Below are positions 35,006-41,441 of a stretch of 41,441 nucleotides of DNA, in pieces. Position numbers and translations under genes: made by a program. The stretch is from WRKB01 sp031551145. Its GTDB lineage: Bacteria > Desulfobacterota > Desulfovibrionia > Desulfovibrionales > Desulfovibrionaceae. The stretch spans positions 1 through 41,441 of the forward strand of contig JAVBNZ010000068.1 in assembly GCA_031551145.1 (NCBI GenBank), written 5' to 3'. Position 1 is the first letter of the stretch; each line of letters starts with the position of its first letter. The notes below the pieces were generated by a model that saw only the letters and a list, made by a program, of their open reading frames with translations, did no database searches and had not been told where the DNA came from.

Positions 35006-38000
35006 ATGAACATTTCCGAACTCTTCATACGCCGCCCGGTGGCGACCACCCTGCTCATGGTCGCGGTGCTGCTTTCCGGCCTGACGGCGTATAAGCAGCT
35101 TTCGGTTTCCGCGCTGCCGGAAGTGGACTATCCCACCATTCAGGTGCGCACGTTCTATCCGGGGGCGAGCCCGGAGGTGACGGCCTCCTCGATCACGGCC
35201 CCGCTGGAGCGCCAGTTCGGCCAGATGCCGGGCCTGACCCAGATGACCTCGGACAGCTCCTACGGAGCGAGCGTCGTCACCCTCCAGTTTTCGCTCAACA
35301 TGAGCCTGGACGTGGCAGAGCAGCAGGTGCAGGCGGGCATCAACTCCGCCCTGGGCTATCTGCCTTCGGATCTCCCCTCTCCGCCGGTGTACAGCAAAGT
35401 CAATCCGGCGGACGCCCCCATTCTGACCCTGGCCTTGAGTTCGGACAGCATTCCGCTGACCAGGGTGCAGGATCTGGCGGACACGCGCTTTGCCCAGAAA
35501 ATTTCGCAGGTGCCGGGCGTGGGGCTGGTAAGCCTTTCGGGCGGGCAGCGGCCCGCCGTGCGCGTGCACGCCAACCTGACGGCCCTGGCCGCCTACGGCA
35601 TCAGCATGGAGGACGTGCGCACCGCGCTTTCCAGGGCCAACGTGAACATGGCCAAGGGCATTTTCGACGGCTCGCGCCAGGCCTTCACCATCACGAGCAA
35701 CGACCAGCTCTTTTCCGGCGGGGAATACAAGCCGCTGATCATCGCCTACCGCAACGGCGCCCCGGTGCGCCTTTCGGACGTGGCCGATGTGGTGGACGCG
35801 GCCGAGGACGAACGCCTGGCCGCCTGGATGAACGATACGCCGGCCGTGATCATGAACATCCAGCGCCAGCCCGGCGCGAACGTCATCGCCGTGGTGGACA
35901 GAATACGCGAGCTGCTGCCCCGCCTTACCGCCACCCTGCCGCCGGCGGTTTCCGTTTCCATACTCGCCGACCGCACGGAGAGCATACGCGCCTCGGTGGC
36001 GGACGTGCAGTTCGAACTCATGCTGGCCGTGGCCCTTGTGGTGGCCGTAATTTTTGTATTCCTGCGCAACCTTTCGGCCACGATCATCCCCGGAGCGGCG
36101 GTGCCGCTTTCGCTGGTGGGCACCTTCGGGATCATGTACCTCATGCATTTCAGCCTGAACAACCTCTCGCTCATGGCGCTCACCATCTCCACGGGCTTTG
36201 TGGTGGACGACGCCATCGTGATGATCGAAAACATCGCGCGCTACGTGGAAAGGGGCGAACCGCCGCTTCAGGCCGCGCTGAAAGGCGCGAAACAGATAGG
36301 TTTCACCATCGTGTCGCTGACCGTTTCGCTGGTCGCGGTGCTCATTCCCCTGCTCTTCATGGGCGACGTGACGGGCAGACTGTTCCGGGAATTTTCCATC
36401 ACGCTCGGCGTGTCCATTCTCATTTCGGCCGGCGTGTCGCTGACGCTTACGCCCATGATGTGCGCCCGCCTGCTGCGCGAGGTGCCGGAAGGGAAAAAAG
36501 GCGCCTTTTACCGCATCACCGGCCTCTTTTTCGACACGATGACGGCCGGTTACGGCCGCACGCTCCAGATAGTGCTGCGGCACCAGAGTCTTGTGCTGAT
36601 CATCGCCGCGGGCACGCTGGCCCTGACCGTTCTGCTGTACGCCGCCGCGCCCAAGGGTCTTTTTCCCATCCAGGACACGGGGGTGATCATCGGCATTTCC
36701 GAAGCGCCGCAGTCCATTTCCTTCCCGGCCATGTGCGAACGCCAACGGGCTCTGGCCGAGGTTATTCTGCGCGACCCGGCGGTGCGCAACCTTTCTTCCT
36801 TCATCGGTGTGGACGGCATCAACAGCTCCCTGAACAGCGGACGCATCCAGATTCTGCTCAAACCCCTGGAAGAACGGAGGGAAGGCGTTCAAAACGTCAT
36901 ACGCCGCCTGCGGGCCGAATTGGACAAAGTGCCCGGCATCGCCCTGCATCTTCAGGCCGCGCAGGATCTTTCCGTGGACACGCGCCAGGGCCGCGCGGCC
37001 TTTCAGTACAGCGTGAGCGGCACGGAACAGAATCTGCTCGATCTCTGGGTTCCCCGGCTGGAAGAAACCCTGCGCCGGCAACCGGAGCTTCAGGCCGTAA
37101 GCAACGACCGCCAGAGCGGAGGCAGGCGCCTTTTCGTGAACATAGACAGGGCCACGGCCTCGCGCCTCGGCATTACGCCGCAGCAGATCGACGATGCGCT
37201 GTACGATGCCTTCGGGCAGCGCCAGGTTTCCACAATCTTCACGGAGCTGAACCAGTACCGCGTCGTGCTGGCCGCCCGGCCCGAAATGCGCCGCGGGCCG
37301 GAAGCCCTGAATTCCCTCTACCTGCCCACCGCGGACGGCAAACAGACGCCCCTCAACTCCATCGCCACATTCAGCGAAACCAGGGGGCCGCTGGTCATCA
37401 GCCGGCTGGGGCAGTTCCCCATGACGACCTTTTCCTTCAACGCCGCGGAGGGCCATGCCCTGGGCGACGCCGTGGACGCCATACAGCGGGGAACAAAGGA
37501 AAGCGGCCTGCCCATGAGCCTGCAGACCGCTTTTCAGGGCACGGCCAAGGCCTTTCTGGCCTCGCTGGACAACCAGCCCCTGTTGATCCTGGCGGCGCTG
37601 ATCACCGTGTATATCGTGCTGGGCGTGCTGTATGAAAGCTTCATCCACCCGATAACCATCCTTTCCACCCTGCCTTCGGCCGGTGTGGGCGCCTTGATCG
37701 GCCTGCGGCTCTTCGGCATGGAACTGGACGTGCTGGCCGTGATCGGCATCATCCTGCTCATAGGCATCGTGAAGAAAAACGGAATCATGATGGTGGACTT
37801 TGCCCTGGAGGCCGAACGCGAACACAACACGCCGCCGGAAGAGGCCATTTTCCAGGCCTGCCTGCTGCGCTTCAGGCCCATCATGATGACGACCATGGCC
37901 GCCCTGCTCAGCGCGGTGCCGCTGGCCCTGGGCAGCGGCGTGGGTTCGGAACTGCGCCGGCCGCTGGGCGTGTGCATCATCGGCGGGCTGATCATCAGTC

Positions 38001-38086
38001 AGATTCTGACCCTGTACACCACGCCGGTGATTTATCTGGCTTTTGAACGCCTTTCCCTGCGGCTGCGGGGAAGAGGAAACGCGTAA
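35006..38086 (+). CDS. mdtB: RND multidrug efflux pump subunit, MdtB-like
   Basis: A 1026-aa inner-membrane HAE1-type pump with the N-terminal membrane segment ELFIRRPVATTLLMVAVLLSGLTAYKQL, two large periplasmic loops and 12 expected membrane helices. The proton-relay aspartates D401-D402 are in TGFVVDDAIVMIEN, and the TM10 lysine lies in IGIVKKNGIMMVDFALEAER. Its neighbour at 38086 is a different pump of the same family, as in MdtBC heteromeric pumps. The stop overlaps the next start by one base (TAATG). Confidence 0.94.
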   Translation: MNISELFIRRPVATTLLMVAVLLSGLTAYKQLSVSALPEVDYPTIQVRTFYPGASPEVTASSITAPLERQFGQMPGLTQMTSDSSYGASVVTLQFSLNMSLDVAEQQVQAGINSALGYLPSDLPSPPVYSKVNPADAPILTLALSSDSIPLTRVQDLADTRFAQKISQVPGVGLVSLSGGQRPAVRVHANLTALAAYGISMEDVRTALSRANVNMAKGIFDGSRQAFTITSNDQLFSGGEYKPLIIAYRNGAPVRLSDVADVVDAAEDERLAAWMNDTPAVIMNIQRQPGANVIAVVDRIRELLPRLTATLPPAVSVSILADRTESIRASVADVQFELMLAVALVVAVIFVFLRNLSATIIPGAAVPLSLVGTFGIMYLMHFSLNNLSLMALTISTGFVVDDAIVMIENIARYVERGEPPLQAALKGAKQIGFTIVSLTVSLVAVLIPLLFMGDVTGRLFREFSITLGVSILISAGVSLTLTPMMCARLLREVPEGKKGAFYRITGLFFDTMTAGYGRTLQIVLRHQSLVLIIAAGTLALTVLLYAAAPKGLFPIQDTGVIIGISEAPQSISFPAMCERQRALAEVILRDPAVRNLSSFIGVDGINSSLNSGRIQILLKPLEERREGVQNVIRRLRAELDKVPGIALHLQAAQDLSVDTRQGRAAFQYSVSGTEQNLLDLWVPRLEETLRRQPELQAVSNDRQSGGRRLFVNIDRATASRLGITPQQIDDALYDAFGQRQVSTIFTELNQYRVVLAARPEMRRGPEALNSLYLPTADGKQTPLNSIATFSETRGPLVISRLGQFPMTTFSFNAAEGHALGDAVDAIQRGTKESGLPMSLQTAFQGTAKAFLASLDNQPLLILAALITVYIVLGVLYESFIHPITILSTLPSAGVGALIGLRLFGMELDVLAVIGIILLIGIVKKNGIMMVDFALEAEREHNTPPEEAIFQACLLRFRPIMMTTMAALLSAVPLALGSGVGSELRRPLGVCIIGGLIISQILTLYTTPVIYLAFERLSLRLRGRGNA

Positions 38087-41000
38087 TGAACCTGCCGGGC
38101 CTCTTCATTCACAGGCCGGTGGCGACCATACTGCTGACCATAGGCCTGATGCTCACGGGCATAGTCGGCTATCGCGTGCTGCCCGTGGCCCCTCTGCCGA
38201 GCGTGGATTTTCCCACCATTCTCGTTTATGCGGGCCTGCCCGGCGCGGATCCCGAAACCATGGCCACTTCGGTGGCGGCCCCGCTGGAGCGCCGGCTGGG
38301 CGCCATAGCCGGGCTGACGGAAATGACTTCCTCCAGCCAGCGCGGCTCCACCCGCATCATCATGCAGTTCGACCTGAACCGCAACATAGACGGCGCGGCG
38401 CGCGACGTGCAGGCCGCGATCAATGCCGCACAGAGCCAACTGCCCTCCAATCTGACGACCAACCCCAGCTATCGCAAACTCAACCCGGCGGACGCGCCCA
38501 TCCTCATCCTTTCCCTCACCTCCCGCAGCGTGACCCGCGCGAGGATGTACGACGTCGCCTCCACCGTGCTCCAGCAAAAGCTTTCCCAACTGGAAGGGGT
38601 GGGTCAGGTGAACACCGGCGGGGGCGCGCTGCCCGCCGTGCGCGTGGAGCTCAACCCCACCGCGCTTTTCGCCTACGGCATTGCCGTACAGGAGGTGCGC
38701 GACGCCCTGCGCCACACCAACGCCAACGCGCCCAAGGGTCTGGTGGAGGACAACGGCGTGAGTTGGACGGTCGAAGCCGACGACCAACTGCGCACGGCCG
38801 ACGATTACAAGCGCGTCATCGTCACCTGGAAGGACGGACGGCCCGTGCATCTCACGGACGTGGCCCAGGTGATCCAGAGCGTGGAGGATGAACGCAACCT
38901 GGGCCTGATGAACTCCACGCCCGCCGTGTTGCTCATCGTCTTCCGCCAGCCGGGGGCCAACATCATCGAAACCGTGGACACGGTGCGCGCCGCCCTGCCC
39001 CAATTGGCATCCCTTCTGCCCGAAGGCGTGGACATGAATGTGGTCATGGATCGCTCCCCCCCCATCCGCGCCTCCCTGGAAGAAGTGGAATCCTCCCTGA
39101 TCATCGCCTGCCTGCTGGTGGTGCTGGTGGTGTTCTGCTTTCTGCGCCGGGTACGGATAACGCTTATTCCGGGCGTGGCCGTGGTTTCTTCGCTGGTGGG
39201 CACCTTCGGCGTGATGTATCTGCTCGGTTTTTCGCTGAACAACCTTTCGCTCATGGCGCTCACCATCGCCACGGGCTTTGTGGTGGACGACGCCATTGTG
39301 GTGCTGGAAAACATCGCCGCCCACACGGAAAAAGGCGTGCCGCCCATGCAGGCCGCGCTGGAAGGCGCGAAGGAAATCAGCTTTACCGTCATTTCCATGA
39401 GCATTTCGCTGGTGGCGGTGTTCATTCCCATTCTGCTCATGGGCGGCATGGTGGGTCGGCTGTTCCGGGAATTCGCGGTCACCCTCTCCGTGGCCATAGG
39501 CATTTCTCTGGTGGTGTCGCTGACCGTCACCCCCATGATGTGCGCCCGTCTGCTCGGCCGGCAGAAAAAACAGGCAAGCGGAAAAAAGCCGAACCCGCTG
39601 AAACGGTTCCTCGCCCGTCCGCTGGCCCTGATCGACGGCTTTTTCGCGGCCGTATACGCGGGCTACGGCCGCAGCCTGCATCTGGCGCTGCGGCACAGGC
39701 ATTTCATGCTCCTGCTCACCGTGTGCATTCTGGGTTTCAACATCTGGCTGTACGCCATCGCGCCCAAGGGCTTCTTTCCCCTGGAAGACACGGGACGCCT
39801 GGCCGGTTCGCTGATCGCGGATCAGGACACCTCCTTCCAGGCCATGGCCGTGCGGCTGAAGCAGGTGGTGGACATCGTGCGGGCCGACCCGGACGTGCAG
39901 TATGTTGTCGGCTTTACCGGAGGGGGCGCGGGCAATACCGCGAGCATGTATATTTCGCTCAAGGCTCCGCCCGAGCGCAAAACAAGCGCGGACAAGATTA
40001 TGGCCCGCCTGCGCGGCAGGCTCGCCCGAATTCCCGGCGCGCCCACCTATCTGCAGGTGGTGCAGGAACTGCGCGTGGGCGGACGCTCAAGCGGCGCGAT
40101 GTTCCAATACACCCTGCAGGGAGAGAGTTTTCACGACGTCAACACCTGGGCTCCGCGCCTCCGGGAGGCCATGCTCCAACTGCCCCAGATAGCCGACGTC
40201 AACAGCGACCAGCAGAACAAGGGTCTTCAGGCCAAACTGGTGCTGGACCGCGACACCGCCTCCCGCTTCGGCGTTACCCCGAACAACGTGGATACGGCGT
40301 TGTACGGCGCGTTCGGACAAAGCCAAGTTTCGGTCAATTATACCGAGCTCAATCAATATCATGTCGTGATGGAAGTCGCGCCGGAATACCGACAGGATCC
40401 CGAAGCGCTCAAGGATATTTACGTGCGCTCCGACGCCGGCAGAATGATTCCGCTGGCCGCGATCACGAAGATAGAGCATTCCTCCACCTCCCTTTCCGTC
40501 AACCACCAGACCCAGTTCCCGGCGGTGACGCTCTCCTTCAACCTCAAGGAAGGCACGGCCCTCGGAAACGCGGTGGACGCCGTGCAGGAGGCGGCCCGCA
40601 AGATAGGGCTGCCGCAGAACATCTTCGCCGGCTTCCGGGGCACGGCGCAATATTTTCAGGATTCCCTGCAAAACCAGCCCCTGCTGATCATGGCCGCGCT
40701 GGCCGCGGTGTATATTGTGCTCGGCATGCTCTATGAAAGCGCCGTGCACCCGCTGACCATACTCTCCACCCTGCCCTCGGCGGGCGTGGGCGCGGTGCTG
40801 GCCCTGCTGCTCACGGGCACGGATCTCAACCTGATCGCGGTGATCGGCATCATCCTGCTCATCGGCATCGTGAAGAAAAACGGCATCATGATCGTGGACT
40901 TTGCCCTGGAAGCGGAACGGCGCGAGGGGCTTGCGCCGGAGGAAGCCATATATACGGCCTGCATGCGGCGCTTCAGGCCGATTATGATGACCACGGCGGC

Positions 41001-41178
41001 CGCGCTGCTCGGCGCGCTGCCGCTGGCCCTGGGCAGCGGCGTGGGATGGGAACTGCGCCGGCCGCTCGGCATTTCCATCATCGGAGGGTTGCTCTTCAGC
41101 CAGATGCTGACCCTGTATACAACGCCCGCCATCTATCTGAGCATGGACTCCCTGCGCAGAAAACGCGGGCCTGTGTAA
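38086..41178 (+). CDS. mdtC: RND multidrug efflux pump subunit, MdtC-like
   Basis: A 1030-aa pump subunit paralogous to the preceding gene, with the same landmarks: N-terminal GLFIHRPVATILLTIGLMLTGIVGYRVL, D401-D402 in TGFVVDDAIVVLEN and IGIVKKNGIMIVDFALEAER in TM10. The two proteins differ throughout their periplasmic domains, which favours a heteromeric MdtB2C-type trimer over a recent duplication. It is translationally coupled to mdtB through TAATG. The assignment of B versus C is by gene order, not by diagnostic residues. Confidence 0.94.
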   Translation: MNLPGLFIHRPVATILLTIGLMLTGIVGYRVLPVAPLPSVDFPTILVYAGLPGADPETMATSVAAPLERRLGAIAGLTEMTSSSQRGSTRIIMQFDLNRNIDGAARDVQAAINAAQSQLPSNLTTNPSYRKLNPADAPILILSLTSRSVTRARMYDVASTVLQQKLSQLEGVGQVNTGGGALPAVRVELNPTALFAYGIAVQEVRDALRHTNANAPKGLVEDNGVSWTVEADDQLRTADDYKRVIVTWKDGRPVHLTDVAQVIQSVEDERNLGLMNSTPAVLLIVFRQPGANIIETVDTVRAALPQLASLLPEGVDMNVVMDRSPPIRASLEEVESSLIIACLLVVLVVFCFLRRVRITLIPGVAVVSSLVGTFGVMYLLGFSLNNLSLMALTIATGFVVDDAIVVLENIAAHTEKGVPPMQAALEGAKEISFTVISMSISLVAVFIPILLMGGMVGRLFREFAVTLSVAIGISLVVSLTVTPMMCARLLGRQKKQASGKKPNPLKRFLARPLALIDGFFAAVYAGYGRSLHLALRHRHFMLLLTVCILGFNIWLYAIAPKGFFPLEDTGRLAGSLIADQDTSFQAMAVRLKQVVDIVRADPDVQYVVGFTGGGAGNTASMYISLKAPPERKTSADKIMARLRGRLARIPGAPTYLQVVQELRVGGRSSGAMFQYTLQGESFHDVNTWAPRLREAMLQLPQIADVNSDQQNKGLQAKLVLDRDTASRFGVTPNNVDTALYGAFGQSQVSVNYTELNQYHVVMEVAPEYRQDPEALKDIYVRSDAGRMIPLAAITKIEHSSTSLSVNHQTQFPAVTLSFNLKEGTALGNAVDAVQEAARKIGLPQNIFAGFRGTAQYFQDSLQNQPLLIMAALAAVYIVLGMLYESAVHPLTILSTLPSAGVGAVLALLLTGTDLNLIAVIGIILLIGIVKKNGIMIVDFALEAERREGLAPEEAIYTACMRRFRPIMMTTAAALLGALPLALGSGVGWELRRPLGISIIGGLLFSQMLTLYTTPAIYLSMDSLRRKRGPV

Positions 41179-41186
41179 GGCGCGGC

Positions 41187-41217
41187 GAACGCCCCACGCG
41201 CGGGGCGTGGGGCGTTC
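41187..41217. terminator. Strong bidirectional hairpin between mdtC and the convergent gene
   Basis: A perfect 13-bp stem, GAACGCCCCACGC (41187-41199) and GCGTGGGGCGTTC (41205-41217), with a 5-base loop. It lies 8 bp after mdtC and 7 bp after the minus-strand stop. Neither strand has a T run, so termination would depend on the stem alone or on Rho. Confidence 0.55.
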
Positions 41218-41224
41218 AACAGGA

Positions 41225-41441
41225 TCACGGTATCCAGCGCACCAGTCCCTTGGGGAAGTCGGGCGGGAGGTCTTGTTCATCCACGCGCACGATGTTGACA
41301 ACCTCTGTTATGCTGCCCTCCAGGTAACTTATGTAAAAGAGGTCGCGCCAGGAAGGCTTGTCGCTTCTGGAATTGACGTTGCCGTAAAATTTTTTCGTGG
41401 CCGTGGTCGCCGAACTCTCGCCGAAAAGCGGATACATATCC
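41225..41441 (-). CDS. Unknown protein, C-terminal part only (runs off the window)
   Basis: The last 71 codons of a minus-strand gene (DMYPLFGESSATTATKKFYG... then RDLFYISYLEGSITEVVNIVRVDEQDLPPDFPKGLVRWIP). The frame is open through the right edge, so the Met at 41437 is not necessarily the start. Tyr/Phe- and Ser/Thr-rich with a soluble appearance; family not recognised. It converges on mdtC across the 41187-41217 hairpin. Confidence 0.6.
   Translation of the reverse strand, partial: DMYPLFGESSATTATKKFYGNVNSRSDKPSWRDLFYISYLEGSITEVVNIVRVDEQDLPPDFPKGLVRWIP

Noticed and set aside
33794..37825. An open frame of about 1343 codons on the minus strand opposite mdtA/mdtB
   Set aside because: It is antisense to two clear RND genes, His/Gly/Arg-rich with no domain, and is the usual shadow of high-GC coding DNA.

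Overview
The window looks like chromosomal DNA of a sulfate-reducing bacterium of the Desulfovibrio group (Desulfovibrionaceae). This is inferred from the high GC content, a single-subunit ATP sulfurylase (sat) with the CxxC...CxH metal site typical of sulfate reducers, and a flagellar cluster in the order flgB-flgC-fliE-fliF-fliG-fliH-fliI. The gene content is mostly core chromosome. There is no intact prophage, transposase or CRISPR array.

Layout. (1) 1-2850: the 3' part of an APS kinase (cysC), a TPR/glycosyltransferase-like protein and a DUF116 membrane protein. (2) 2858-5480: a tryptophan attenuator (leader peptide with tandem Trp codons plus intrinsic terminator) in front of an orphan trpB, followed by argJ. 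(3) 5505-6976: sat with its own promoter, a structured leader and a terminator. (4) 6994-9441: an operon of a VKOR-thioredoxin fusion, a Trm112-like protein, a YfcE-like phosphodiesterase and Maf. (5) 9465-11092: minus-strand small genes (a 91-aa protein behind a candidate sigma-54 promoter, a YjbR-like protein, a cysteine-cluster protein) and a CAU-anticodon tRNA with a phage-like HTH fragment next to its 3' end. (6) 11148-13040: htpX, a lipoprotein and a coiled-coil protein.

(7) 13082-20462, minus strand: the flagellar basal-body/export operon behind a candidate sigma-54 promoter at 20447-20462. Unusual points are a short ORF between fliF and fliG that repeats the FliG-binding tail of FliF in another frame, a FliH with a long C-terminal extension, and repeat elements in three intergenic gaps. 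(8) 20590-25503: an O-methyltransferase, a small helical protein and a large AsmA-family protein. (9) 25699-27610: a CgeB-like glycosyltransferase, a MarC transporter and a small membrane protein with a predicted leaderless start. (10) 27797-31233: a hybrid histidine kinase without an input domain and a DacA-type D-Ala-D-Ala carboxypeptidase with a basic tail. (11) 31388-33683: two overlapping glycosyltransferases. (12) 33732-41178: an mdtABC-like RND efflux operon with two different pump subunits, followed by the 3' end of an unknown minus-strand gene.

The two observations I would check first are the trp leader attenuator in front of a lone trpB (2895-3021) and the stand-alone copy of the FliF C-terminal motif (17034-17243). 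A dispersed structured repeat with copies at 15879-15929 and 22192-22247, and two similar sigma-54-type promoters (9794-9809, 20447-20462), come next. All promoter calls are by-eye matches and are less certain than the gene calls.
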